Shown: piece after piece, positions 7,785 to 16,116 of the stretch
Position numbering within the stretch: position 1 is the first letter of the stretch
How the letters are laid out: every line of letters begins with the position of its first letter
Origin: WJMB01 sp964581465
GTDB lineage: Bacteria > RBG-13-66-14
Assembly: GCA_964581465.1 (NCBI GenBank)
Contig: CAZOOP010000029.1
Span: 1 to 49,498 of the forward strand
DNA length: 49,498 bases
Direction: 5' to 3'
The notes under the pieces: model-generated
What the model was told of the DNA's origin: nothing
Databases searched by the model: none
What the model saw: only the letters and a program-made list of their open reading frames with translations
Program-made: the position numbers and the translations under genes

Positions 7785-9126
7785 GACCAACGAGTTGCTG
7801 TTCGCCGGCGGGAGCGCCCGGCTGGTGATCGGCGAGTGGATACCCTTCGGCGCCAACTATATCGACCTGTTCAGCCGCAAGATCCGGCCCAGCTACGCTC
7901 CCGTGGGCAGCACCTTCCTGGCCGAGGAGCTGGACACCTCGCCCGACGAGCCGACCTTCGATATCCACCAACCGCCCACGGAGCTGGTCATCCGGGACAG
8001 CGAGCGCGGCCAGCGGATCACCTTCGCGGCCCGGCTGGGCTATCTGGACACCGGTGGAAGCCTGCAGGAGGAGTGGTTGGGGGTTCACCTGGATGTCTTC
8101 GGTCGCGTTTTCTACGGCACCGAGCTCTTGTCGGTCAACGAAAACGACCGCCGCTTCTCCCTGGACGCTCTGTCCCCGGTCGTCGCCGATCTGGTCCACG
8201 ACTCCTCGCTGATGATGTCGACGTTGCTCTCCAGCTCGCAGAACCGGTTCATCGAGCTGATCCATCGCGGGGTGATCGACGATCGCGACAAGTTCGTGGC
8301 CCTGCTGGCCGAGGAGCTGGTCGACGCCGACGGCGTCGCCCTGCCCTCCGGCGCCGACCCCCTCGAGGACAGTGACCGCCGGGCCGAGCTGGCCCAGTTG
8401 TTGGGTGAGATCTACGGCGCGCGACGGCTGGGCGACGGCACCCTGCTGGTCTGGGGCCGCAGCGGCGCCCTGCTTTTCTCGCCGCAGTGGCACCGCTACG
8501 AGCGCGCCCTGACCACCTACGGCTACATCCACTCCCTGGCCGACTCCGTCGACAACCTCTTCCAGGGCTCGGCGGTCAACGGCGAGCACATCCGCCGGAT
8601 CAAGAAGCAGATCATCTCCGGCGAGGTTACCGAGGCCAGCGTACTGCGCAAGGACCTGACCCGGCTCTCCGAGGACATCACCACCTACGGCCTGGTCTCC
8701 AAGCTCCTCGGCGGGGCCGTGGACTCCTTGCGCGGAGCCCTCAACAGCAACCAAGACGGTTATGACGACGAGGAGCGCGAGCTCTTCGAGCTCCTCGAGC
8801 TCGAAAGCCGCCTGGACCTGCTGATCCACAAGGTCCAGGACCTGACGCCGACCGTCGAAGCCGTCGAGACCTCCCTGGAGGGGCTGAACAATCTGGTGGG
8901 CACCCTGCAGGAGGAGGAGACCGATCGACTCAACCGGGTGATGCAGATCCTTACCGTGGTCACCACCGTGGCCGTGCCGATCACCATCATCACCGGCTGG
9001 TACGGGATGAACTTCCGCTTCATGCCCGAGCTCAACTGGCCGGGGAGCTACTTCGTGGTCATCGGCATCTCCATCGCGGTGGCCGTGGGGCTGCTGATCC
9101 TGTTCAAGAAGAAGAAGTGGTTCTGA
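7777..9126 (+). CDS. CorA-like divalent-cation transporter family protein
   Basis: A 449-residue protein whose C-terminus is a typical CorA membrane module: a first hydrophobic segment VVTTVAVPITIITGWYG, the signature YGMNF (Gly-Met-Asn at 410-412), a short periplasmic loop, a second membrane helix and a terminal basic tail KKKKW. CorA proteins form pentameric magnesium or cobalt channels in the inner membrane. Upstream is a long helical section (about 240-385, with charged coiled-coil heptads). The N-terminal roughly 230 residues are unusual for CorA, which normally has a compact alpha/beta domain, so the transported ion is uncertain. An eight-base overlap with the preceding gene and a GAGG site before the ATG support the start. 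A bidirectional terminator follows. Confidence 0.85.
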   Translation: MTETNELLFAGGSARLVIGEWIPFGANYIDLFSRKIRPSYAPVGSTFLAEELDTSPDEPTFDIHQPPTELVIRDSERGQRITFAARLGYLDTGGSLQEEWLGVHLDVFGRVFYGTELLSVNENDRRFSLDALSPVVADLVHDSSLMMSTLLSSSQNRFIELIHRGVIDDRDKFVALLAEELVDADGVALPSGADPLEDSDRRAELAQLLGEIYGARRLGDGTLLVWGRSGALLFSPQWHRYERALTTYGYIHSLADSVDNLFQGSAVNGEHIRRIKKQIISGEVTEASVLRKDLTRLSEDITTYGLVSKLLGGAVDSLRGALNSNQDGYDDEERELFELLELESRLDLLIHKVQDLTPTVEAVETSLEGLNNLVGTLQEEETDRLNRVMQILTVVTTVAVPITIITGWYGMNFRFMPELNWPGSYFVVIGISIAVAVGLLILFKKKKWF

Positions 9127-9213
9127 TAACTGCGCGGACCGTATGATATTGGGCCGGTACGCCGGAATGGTCCTTCTGTCCCGGCCGTCCTGCTCAGCGT
9201 GGATGATATGATA

Positions 9214-9243
9214 AACGAGAGGACCCGCCCGGGTCCTCTCGTT
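9214..9243. terminator. Bidirectional terminator between convergent genes
   Basis: The near-perfect stem AACGAGAGGACCC (9214-9226) with GGGTCCTCTCGTT (9231-9243) has a four-base loop. It separates the plus-strand CorA-like gene from the minus-strand gene ending at 9293, so it probably serves both. Confidence 0.85.
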
Positions 9244-9292
9244 GCACGTCTGATTAGCTTTATCCGGGTTGGTTCGCCGGTGATTGCCCCGG

Positions 9293-11446
9293 CTACTTGA
9301 CGGCGTACTTGAGGTCCTCGTCGCCCTGGTTGTAGTAGGCGATATGGGGGGCGCCGAGGGCGTCCAGGCGCAACGAGGGCGTCTGTCCGACGTAGCCGGC
9401 GCTGTCGACGAGTTCGAGTTGCCAGCCGCCGCCGCTGTTATGGGCGAAGCGCAGGTTCTCGTTGGAGTTGTCCAGGTAGGCCACGTAGGCGTTGCCGGCG
9501 GAATCCACCGTCAGGGAGTTGTGCCAGCCGAGGAAGCCCGCGGTGGCGATGGTCTCTATCTGCCAGGCGCCGCCGTCCCAGCGGGCGTACTTGAGGTCAT
9601 CGGAGTTGGCGTCGGCGTAGGCGATGTGGGCGTAGTCCGAGGAATCGAGGTCCAGACTGGGGTGCTTGCCGATGAAGCCGCTGGAATCGACGGTTTCGGT
9701 CTGCCAGGCGCCGCCGTCCCAGTAGGCGTACTTCAGGTCGTAGTTGGAGGCGTCGTAATAGGCGATGTGGGCGTAGTCCGAGGAATCGAGCTCCAAAGAG
9801 GCGTACTCGCCCACCGATCCGCCGGTGTCCACGGACTCGATCTGCCAGGTTGAACCATCCCAGCGGGCGTACTTGAGATCGTCGTTGGAGGTGTCGAAGT
9901 AGGCGATGTGGGCGTAGTCGGAACTGTCGAGCTCCAGGGAGGCGTACTCGCCGACCAGTCCGCCGGAATCCACGGTCTCGGTCTGCCAGGCGCCGCCGTC
10001 CCAGCGGGTGTACTTCAGGTCGTCGTTGGTGTTGTCGAAGTAGGCGATATGGGGGTGGCCGGAGGAGTCGAGCTGGATTGAGATGTACCAGCCCACCGAG
10101 GCGCTGTCGTCTACGGTTTCGAACTGCCAGGCGCCGCCGTCCCAGTAGGCGTACTTGAGGGTGCCGTCGGCGGTGTAGGCGATATGGGGGTAATCGGAGC
10201 CGTCGAGGGCCAGGGAGCTGGACCATCCCACAGTGCCCGAGGAGTCGACGGTCTCGACGCTCCAGTCCCGGGTGGTGAAGGTCCAGCGCGGACCTTCGGT
10301 GGTGTCGGTGCCGTCGTCGGCGACGATGTACCACTCGTAGGTGGCGCCGCTGTCCATCAGGCCCGGGTCCCAGGTGTAGACTTCGTCGAGGGTCGTCTGG
10401 TAGGTCGGGTTGCCGTCCTCGCCCCAGTAGACGTCGAAGGAGAGGCTGTCGCCGTCGGTGTCGGAGCAGTCCCAGGAGAGATCGGCGCCCGGTGAGACGC
10501 CGGTGGCGCCGTCGGCGGGGTCCGGGTTGCTGGGCTCGTCGGGGGGGTAGTTGTCCGGGGGCTCGGTGGTGAAGCTCCAGACATCGGACCAGCCGCTGTC
10601 ACCCCAGGCGTTGGAGGCCGACACCCGCCAGTAGAGGGTGGTGTCGGCGGGGAGCTGCACGTCGGGACGGTATTCGGCGTCGGTCAGGTCGGAGAGGTCA
10701 ATTTCCGGGCTGCCGAAGGCGTCGTCGTCATCGACCTGCAGATGATAGCTGTCGGCCGGAGAGGCGGGTGAGGGTCCGTCGTCGCTCGCCGCGGCCGTCA
10801 TCGCGGAGTCGGCATCGACCGACACGGCCGTGGCCGACGTGGCGGTGGTCGCAGCCGACGGTGTCGTCCCGGCGGGCGTCGGGACCGAGAGGGCCGGACG
10901 CGGCGGGACGCCCAGCATGGGTCCCGGCTGGTTCATAGTGGCGCTCCAGCGGAAGGTGGGGCGCAGCGGCACATCGGTGGAACCGTCGGCGGGTTCGATC
11001 AGCGAGGGGGTATCCGGGGCGCTGCCCGTTTCCGATTCGGTGGTGAAGCTCCAGTTCTCCGCCGGCTCGGACATCTCGCCCGAGGGATCGTAGGCCCGAA
11101 CGTACCAGTGGTAGGGGGTCTCGAACTCCAGGGGCTCGGGCAGCTCGGCGGTCTCGCCGCTGATCTGGGCGTCGTCGAGCTGGACCCAGTCGCCGCCGTC
11201 GGGCGCGATGAAGACCTCGTAGGTCAACTCGTCGTTGTCCGGATCCTGGCAGGACCACTCGAGCAGGGTGTTGACCGAGACACCGGTGGCGCCGTCTTCG
11301 GGATTGACGCACTGGGGTTCGCCGGGAGGTCGGTTCTGGCCGACTCCCAGCAGGTCGTCGGCGCATCCGCCGGCCAGCAGCAGCGAAAGCAGGGCCGCGC
11401 CGGTCAAGATCGTCTGAGGTGTGATCGACTTCCTGTTGGCCTTCAT
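9293..11446 (-). CDS. Lipoprotein with fibronectin-III-like domains and a seven-repeat beta-propeller
   Basis: I place the start at the ATG at 11444-11446, because GGGAGG lies about ten bases upstream and a lipoprotein signal follows at once (MKANRKS..., lipobox LAGGC, Cys at residue 28). Three modules with the YPPDEPSNPDPADGATGV-type opening and WSFTTE-type ending resemble fibronectin III or Ig-like repeats of surface proteins. A Ser/Thr/Ala-rich low-complexity insert interrupts the second module (at about 10760-10890). The last roughly 320 residues hold seven tandem repeats of about 44 residues with consensus SLxLDSSDYAHIAY, then DLKYARWDGGAWQ, then ETVDSSG, probably one seven-bladed propeller. 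It is exported and probably binds something at the cell surface. No enzymatic motif was seen. Confidence 0.85.
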   Translation of the reverse strand: MKANRKSITPQTILTGAALLSLLLAGGCADDLLGVGQNRPPGEPQCVNPEDGATGVSVNTLLEWSCQDPDNDELTYEVFIAPDGGDWVQLDDAQISGETAELPEPLEFETPYHWYVRAYDPSGEMSEPAENWSFTTESETGSAPDTPSLIEPADGSTDVPLRPTFRWSATMNQPGPMLGVPPRPALSVPTPAGTTPSAATTATSATAVSVDADSAMTAAASDDGPSPASPADSYHLQVDDDDAFGSPEIDLSDLTDAEYRPDVQLPADTTLYWRVSASNAWGDSGWSDVWSFTTEPPDNYPPDEPSNPDPADGATGVSPGADLSWDCSDTDGDSLSFDVYWGEDGNPTYQTTLDEVYTWDPGLMDSGATYEWYIVADDGTDTTEGPRWTFTTRDWSVETVDSSGTVGWSSSLALDGSDYPHIAYTADGTLKYAYWDGGAWQFETVDDSASVGWYISIQLDSSGHPHIAYFDNTNDDLKYTRWDGGAWQTETVDSGGLVGEYASLELDSSDYAHIAYFDTSNDDLKYARWDGSTWQIESVDTGGSVGEYASLELDSSDYAHIAYYDASNYDLKYAYWDGGAWQTETVDSSGFIGKHPSLDLDSSDYAHIAYADANSDDLKYARWDGGAWQIETIATAGFLGWHNSLTVDSAGNAYVAYLDNSNENLRFAHNSGGGWQLELVDSAGYVGQTPSLRLDALGAPHIAYYNQGDEDLKYAVK

Positions 11447-11560
11447 CCCGTTTGGTCCTCCCGGTTGGTCGTCTGCCGGGTTGGTGGCACCCATAATCGT
11501 GACCGCCTGAAGGTCGGGCGGTGAGCTGTGAAAGGTCCGCGAACAAATCGGCGTCGTCGT

Positions 11561-12922
11561 TTAGAAGTAGGCCGCGACGCCGGCTCCGGCGTTGAGGGCC
11601 CGGCCGAAGGTGACCTCGCCCACCACGGGGTAGTAGGTCACCTCGGCGTAGACGGCCCAGTTGGGGTTGAAGAGGTACTCGCCGCCGGCCTCGACCTCGA
11701 TCAGCAACAGTGTCTCGTCGGAGCGGAAGAAGGCTCCGCCGCCGGCGCCGGCGTTGAGCCGGATGCTTTCGTTCAGGTCGAAGTAGTAGTTGTAGTCCAG
11801 GGTCAAGGCGATGTCGCCGGTCTCGGCCCGGGCGTCGTCGGCTTCGCCGACCAGGGCCAGGCTGGCGTTGACCGCCAGATAGCCGTTGGAATGGATCTCG
11901 TAACCGGCGCCCAGTTCGGCGACGAAGGGGTAGCCGCCGCCGAGGTGGAACTGCAGGCCCAGCGGCCCGGTTTCGGCCTCGGGCCGGGGGCCTGTTTCGA
12001 TCTCCGTTTCCGTCTCCGTTTCGGTCTCGGTTTCGGTTTCCGTCTCGGTCTCCGTCTCCGTTTCTGTTTCAGTTTCGGTTTCCGTCTCGGGCCCGGTTTC
12101 GGTCTCCGTTTCCGTCTCTGTCTCGGTTTCGGTTTCCGTAGTGTAGGTGCGCACATCGGGTACGGAGAGGCCACGGACGCCGGTCAGGCGGATCTTGTCG
12201 CCGGTGTAGACCTGGAAATCCTCAGACAAAACGGCCCGGGCCAGAGTGGCGCCGACGACACGATCGACCACGGCCTTGCCCAAATCGATGATGTCGCGAC
12301 CGACGAACATCCCGGTCTCGGGGTGGTAGTACTCCTCGCCGAGGCGGTAGACCCAGAGTTCGTCGCCTCGGGCCAGGTCCTGTTGCTGGCCGAGGTCGAT
12401 CATGATCGAGCGGCCGTCTACGCCCAGCACCGTACCGACCAGCAGGATGCGCTCGGAGAGATGCAGGGCGATGATGCGGCCCTGGTTGAGCAGCTCTTCG
12501 ATATCACTGGCCTCGACGGTGTCCGAGTACTCCAGCTTGCCCGTGGCCACGTCGGTGAGGCGCACGCTCAGGGTGTAGAGCTGGCCGACCCGGGTCACTT
12601 GACCGAGGAGGACTTTCTGGGCACCCACCTCGCCGCAGACCTCCAGCACATCGTCGGTGATGGTCAGCCCGCTGGGCGTGGCGCCGCGCTCGACCAGCTT
12701 GGCGTCGAGCTGCTCGCCCTGGATGATGTCGAACTGGTGGGTGTTGATCAGGGCGTCGAGAATGGTCTCGGCGATGCCCGCCGCGGCGGAGTCGCTGACA
12801 CCGGCGGCCTCGAGGCCGATAAAAGCGATCTTGATCCGTTCGGCCGCCGTCGCCGTCGTCGCCGAAGCCAGGACCAGGAGTATTGCGAGGGTGATGAGCG
12901 AGCCTTTCGCCGTCTTCCTCAT
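11561..12922 (-). CDS. CsgG/TolB-like N-domain fused by a Glu-Thr repeat to an outer-membrane beta-barrel
   Basis: The start is taken at the second Met (MRKTAKGS), because GGAGG stands six bases upstream. A signal peptide is followed by an alpha/beta domain (IKIAFIGLEAAGVSD ... FDIIQGEQLDAKL ... GAQKVLLGQVTRVGQLYTLSVRLTD) like the nucleotide-free CsgG/TolB N-domain family found in curli-type secretion and envelope proteins. A strand-rich middle part (residues about 150-240) follows. A linker of about 45-50 residues alternates Glu and Thr almost perfectly. The last roughly 145 residues are amphipathic strands ending in an aromatic residue (GVAAYF), as in small outer-membrane beta-barrels. The protein may thus connect a periplasmic domain to the outer membrane through a rod-like acidic spacer (inference). 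Confidence 0.8.
   Translation of the reverse strand: MRKTAKGSLITLAILLVLASATTATAAERIKIAFIGLEAAGVSDSAAAGIAETILDALINTHQFDIIQGEQLDAKLVERGATPSGLTITDDVLEVCGEVGAQKVLLGQVTRVGQLYTLSVRLTDVATGKLEYSDTVEASDIEELLNQGRIIALHLSERILLVGTVLGVDGRSIMIDLGQQQDLARGDELWVYRLGEEYYHPETGMFVGRDIIDLGKAVVDRVVGATLARAVLSEDFQVYTGDKIRLTGVRGLSVPDVRTYTTETETETETETETETGPETETETETETETETETETETETETETETEIETGPRPEAETGPLGLQFHLGGGYPFVAELGAGYEIHSNGYLAVNASLALVGEADDARAETGDIALTLDYNYYFDLNESIRLNAGAGGGAFFRSDETLLLIEVEAGGEYLFNPNWAVYAEVTYYPVVGEVTFGRALNAGAGVAAYF
12000..12140 (-). repeat. Hexanucleotide-like tandem repeat coding for Glu-Thr dipeptides
   Basis: On the plus strand it reads as variants of GTCTCCGTTTCC, that is GAA/GAG-ACG/ACC codon pairs on the coding strand, interrupted by two Gly-Pro steps. 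Such low-complexity DNA can change length by slippage in steps of six bases without shifting the frame. Confidence 0.85.
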
Positions 12923-13064
12923 TGAACCTCCAGAAACCACCACCGGAAATCCGAGGGCGACCTCGGATTCGACCCGGGCGGAAGCGATCGATGATTATTG
13001 ACTAGAGTCGAAAACCATCGAAAATCACCGAAAACCTCCAGACAAGTATCAACAGAGTACATTA

Positions 13065-13094
13065 ACTATAGCAGAGAAGGCACCTGTTGTACAA
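13065..13094 (-). promoter_or_regulatory. Promoter for the 12922 gene
   Basis: Minus strand: TTGTAC (13094-13089), an 18-base spacer, TATAGT (13070-13065), about 145 bases upstream of the start codon. The other 300 bases of this interval (12923-13307) show nothing else except the hairpin near 13257. Confidence 0.45.
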
Positions 13095-13256
13095 CGGATA
13101 GATGGTGTCTTTTCTGCGATAATTTTTCGTTTTCAAAACCAATACTATTTAGGCAATGCTATTCAGTGAGATTTAATGGGTTGTTATCGCCAGTTGACGA
13201 TCATGCAACGGCTAGGATAACGCTGGTATTGTCAGTCACTTATGGCATGCAAGCCG

Positions 13257-13280
13257 CGGGCGGGGAGTGTTCCCCGCCCG
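13257..13280 (-). terminator. GC-rich hairpin after the papain-family protease gene
   Basis: CGGGCGGGGA (13257-13266) pairs perfectly with TCCCCGCCCG (13271-13280) across a four-base loop, 28 bases beyond the stop of the minus-strand gene ending at 13308. No T-run follows, so termination is inferred from stem strength and place. Confidence 0.6.
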
Positions 13281-13307
13281 GGTGCGTCAACAGCATGGAA
13301 CCTGGTC

Positions 13308-14741
13308 CTAGTACTGCTGATAGTCGAAGTAGACTGGGTCACCGATGGCAATATTGTAATTGTTAACGTAAACGACCGGAGTTACGGCCAACTCGTGATA
13401 GCCGTCGGCCATGTTGAGCGCCCAGTAGGGTATGTAGAGCTCCAGGTCCTCGAAGTAGACGTCGTTGTCGTCGATGGAGAACTGCTCGGTGTAGATGGCC
13501 ACCTGGCCGTAGATGTCGGAGAAGTAGTCCGAGTTGGCGTAGAGGGGCTGGCCGTCGGCGAAGGTGAACGTGAGCAGGACCTGACCCACCCCGCCGTAAC
13601 AGTTGTAGAGCTCACCGTCCAGGTAAATGACCATCCCCAGACCGTCGGGGGTGCTGATGTCGTAGCGCACGTTGGTGGTCTGGATCTCGGCGTAGGGGTA
13701 TTCGGAGCTGGTGTAGATGTCGGGGTCGTAGTAATCGGTGTTGTAATAGGGGTCGGCCTCGGGGCTGTCGACGACCTCGTAGTCGTCGTAATAGAAGGAG
13801 TCCTTGGCTCCACCGCCGCCGTCGTAGGGGTCGTACTCCTGATAGGGGTCGTAGTCGTCGTAGGGGTCGTACTCGACCTCATCGGGGCCGTCGTCATAGG
13901 TCACGTCGGTCGGGGTGCTGACTATCAGGTCCTGACAGACGTAGCCTTCGACGACGATCTGCTTGAAGGCGTCGTAGGAGATCCAGCCGCAGCCGCTGTC
14001 GGCCCAGCTCTTGCCCCAGGAGTTGAATATCTTGTAGGCCCCGCGCGAGTCGTCGAAGCCGATGACAACCACGGCGTGACCGCCGGTGGAGTAGCCGGAA
14101 TAGTAATCGTAGGTCTCACCGGCGCTGAGGTTCTCCAGGCCCGTGTCGACCATGATGCCGACCATCACCGGGAAGCCGCTGGAGATCTGGGCCTTCATCT
14201 CGACGTTGTCCATCACGTTGACCCGGCGCCAGGTGGCGATGCGGTAGGGGTTGGCCCGGCTCTTCTGGTTGTAGCTGGGCATCGTCGAGCAGTCCCATTG
14301 GTTGTAACCGAACTCGGAGACGGGCAGTGCGCCTTGCTCGGTCAAGACGTTGAAGGCGTCGATGTAGCTGGCGCCGCCCATCCGGTTGCCCGGTGGGTAG
14401 GCGATCTGGTTGTAGACGAAGGAGGGCGAGAACTGGTGGTCGGAGTTGTTGAGGCTCCAGCCGCGCTCAACCCCTTCCTGGTAAGTTTTCACACCGTAGG
14501 CCGTGGCCCAGCCCACGCAGGATGCCTGCTCGCCCTGGTCCCCGGCCTCGGGGAAGTAGCGGCGCAGGTCGGCCGAGGAAGGCAGCTCGCCCATCAACGG
14601 CGGGCTGGCCAGGGGAATGGAGCGGTAGCGGTCCTCTTCGGCGAAGACCAGGCCCGTGGCGCGCTCGGCCAGCGCCGGGCTCAGGATCGAGCCCAGGGTG
14701 ACCAGCAGCAGGACGACGTGAACCAAGCGCTTGGTGGACAT
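13308..14741 (-). CDS. Secreted papain-family (C1) cysteine protease
   Basis: A 477-residue protein with a signal peptide ending near ALA (residue 25). The catalytic domain shows the papain set: oxyanion Gln in DQGEQASC (Gln69), nucleophile Cys75 in SCVGWA, His222 in GGHAVVVIGFDD and Asn240 in FNSWGKSW. Bacterial C1 proteases of this kind are exported and cut peptides or surface proteins. After the catalytic domain (about residue 275) comes an acidic Asp-Pro-Tyr-rich linker with repeated YDPYDDYDPY-like units, then a strand-rich C-terminal domain (about 355-477) that may be a carbohydrate- or surface-binding module. A GAGG site precedes the ATG. It follows the minus-strand orientation of the neighbouring envelope genes but has its own leader and terminator-like hairpin. 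Confidence 0.9.
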   Translation of the reverse strand: MSTKRLVHVVLLLVTLGSILSPALAERATGLVFAEEDRYRSIPLASPPLMGELPSSADLRRYFPEAGDQGEQASCVGWATAYGVKTYQEGVERGWSLNNSDHQFSPSFVYNQIAYPPGNRMGGASYIDAFNVLTEQGALPVSEFGYNQWDCSTMPSYNQKSRANPYRIATWRRVNVMDNVEMKAQISSGFPVMVGIMVDTGLENLSAGETYDYYSGYSTGGHAVVVIGFDDSRGAYKIFNSWGKSWADSGCGWISYDAFKQIVVEGYVCQDLIVSTPTDVTYDDGPDEVEYDPYDDYDPYQEYDPYDGGGGAKDSFYYDDYEVVDSPEADPYYNTDYYDPDIYTSSEYPYAEIQTTNVRYDISTPDGLGMVIYLDGELYNCYGGVGQVLLTFTFADGQPLYANSDYFSDIYGQVAIYTEQFSIDDNDVYFEDLELYIPYWALNMADGYHELAVTPVVYVNNYNIAIGDPVYFDYQQY

Positions 14742-14882
14742 CGGTCGACCTCCTCAAGCGACGGCCGGTCACCTCGGTCGACCGCCGGCAACTGTTTGCT
14801 TTGATTTTGCTTTGATAAGGATGAGCGTTCCTGGGATAAACCCAAATGCCCCTGAACGTTATTCCATTATCCCATTTTAGCC

Positions 14883-14898
14883 CATTCCGCGCGGAATG
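14883..14898. promoter_or_regulatory. Perfect 16-bp palindrome upstream of the papain-family gene
   Basis: CATTCCGCGCGGAATG is a perfect palindrome about 145 bases upstream of the start at 14741, beside a TAAAAT/GATAAT-rich stretch on the minus strand that could hold a -10 element. It has the size and symmetry of a dimeric-regulator operator. No regulator can be named. Confidence 0.4.
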
Positions 14899-15500
14899 TC
14901 TGCTAAAGTGCATCTTGACATTTCGTCCAGATTTCAGCCGGGCATGGTCGGGATTTCCGGCAGGATCGGCTCTTGCTTCGATCTCGGATGCCGTTCGGGT
15001 TACACAGCCACCGCCCTACGTGCAACTTAGGGAGCATGGTACATATACGGACCGAAATTGGCTGATTTGCAGCGGTTTGCCGGCCTTCATCGCCCACTCG
15101 GAACTGCCCCATTGTGCTCAAACACTCAATCACCACGCCCTTAAAAAAGCTTGGGCATCATGGAACGTGTTCGGACCAAATCAGACTGGTTGGGATCAAC
15201 CTGCCGGGCCGTTATTGACTCCTTGAAATACGCCTTCTAGCAGCAAACGCTCACTTGTCATGCCCTTATTGCTTGTTAATATGACACTTAAGCTTCTATG
15301 GCAATCTGCCGCCGGGGCGGATACTGCTCCGCTGATATCTTGGTGCCCCCTGATATCAGAGCAATGACATAAGGCACTTGCATAAGGCACTTGAAAAAGC
15401 GTGACAGGAGATCGCTCTGACTCCTAGATGCGGTAATAACAAGTATTAATGGAATGCAAAATGTTTCTGTAAATAACGCGAAGCAAATCCTAATAGTGAA
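14899..15500. other. Repeat-rich intergenic region, no gene
   Basis: No protein-like frame was found. The region contains copy 2 of the roughly 155-bp interspersed repeat (about 15150-15300, minus strand). Near 15375-15400 a short direct repeat (ATAAGGCACTTG, twice) is visible. Base composition drops well below that of the flanking genes. Confidence 0.5.
15150..15300 (-). repeat. Diverged interspersed repeat of about 155 bp, copy 2
   Basis: Read on the minus strand it aligns with 6365-6524: CTTAAGTGTC, AACAAGCAATAA, GGCATGAC, GAGCGTTTGCT, GGAGTCAATA, then TCTGATTTGGTCCGAACACG and TTCCATGATGCC. Identity is roughly 70% overall and near complete in the last 35 bases. Confidence 0.6.
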
Positions 15501-15848
15501 GGGATTATCACACGTTCCTGAACAGATATGTATCGCTAATAGCATGTTATTACGTGTCTTATAGCTGCGCGAGCTGTCACAGTCAGTGCTTTGCTTGGTG
15601 GCATTAACGATGCTCTCTAAGCGGACGCTTCCAGAATATCGCTCTGCTTCGGGAAGAAGCGACTCCTGGCTTGCATCACGGACATCCCAGGTAATATGTG
15701 CATAAACGCTTTTAAATTGCGACTTTAGCAGATATCAAAACGTTTGCATATCGAGTTGGAGCCATTCGTGAGGTGATTGTCGGCACGTCAGTTCTAAATG
15801 CCGCTCTATTGCGTTATCGAAGTAGGTTCAGTTTCAGGTGATAATCCC
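15501..15848 (+). mobile_element. MITE-like element, copy 1 (348 bp, 8-bp target duplication)
   Basis: The element begins GGGATTATCACACG and ends AGGTGATAATCCC, so its ends are inverted repeats (GGGATTATCAC/GTGATAATCCC); CTGAAC recurs close inside both ends. It is flanked on both sides by the direct repeat ATAGTGAA (15493-15500 and 15849-15856), a target-site duplication of eight bases. The interior has no open frame resembling a protein. A second copy in the opposite orientation lies at 47433-47781 with about twenty differences. Eight-base duplications are typical of the IS1595 family, a remnant of which is at 1-484, so that transposase type may have mobilised it (inference). Confidence 0.9.
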
Positions 15849-15872
15849 ATAGTGAATTACGGCCAGGCAAGC

Positions 15873-15955
15873 CGCTCCCAATCAGCCTGACTTGGTCCGA
15901 ACATCTTCCTTGATGCCTAGTTATTCTCACCGCTTCAGATGCGAGTGATAATCCC
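15873..15955 (+). repeat. Composite of a third copy of the TTGGTCCGAACA block and an orphan element end (R3)
   Basis: CAGCCTGACTTGGTCCGAACA followed by TTCCTTGATGCCTAG (15877-15919) matches the 3' block of the repeats at 6365-6524 and 15150-15300. Directly after it, CTTCAGATGCGAGTGATAATCCC ends at 15955 with the same terminal 11 bases as the MITEs. Two repeat types are thus adjacent immediately upstream of the S9 peptidase promoter. Confidence 0.55.
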
Positions 15956-16034
15956 TTTGATTAACCTCAAGACCACCGCGATCAACCCGCCGGTCCAACA
16001 CCGCCCACTGTGTCGAAAAGAATACCGGTTTCGC

Positions 16035-16063
16035 TTGCAAAAGCGTCGACCGGAGCCTAGAAT
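16035..16063 (+). promoter_or_regulatory. Sigma70-type promoter of the S9 peptidase gene
   Basis: TTGCAA (16035-16040), a 17-base spacer, TAGAAT (16058-16063), 54 bases before the chosen start at 16117. Confidence 0.65.
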
Positions 16064-16116
16064 TATCTCCTCTGTATGCGACGTTTTGGATGACACCACC
16101 GACGAAGGAAGGCACC

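Noticed and set aside
12000..12140. CRISPR-like tandem repeat
   Set aside because: The units are 6-12 bases, without spacers, and code in frame for Glu-Thr pairs inside a gene.
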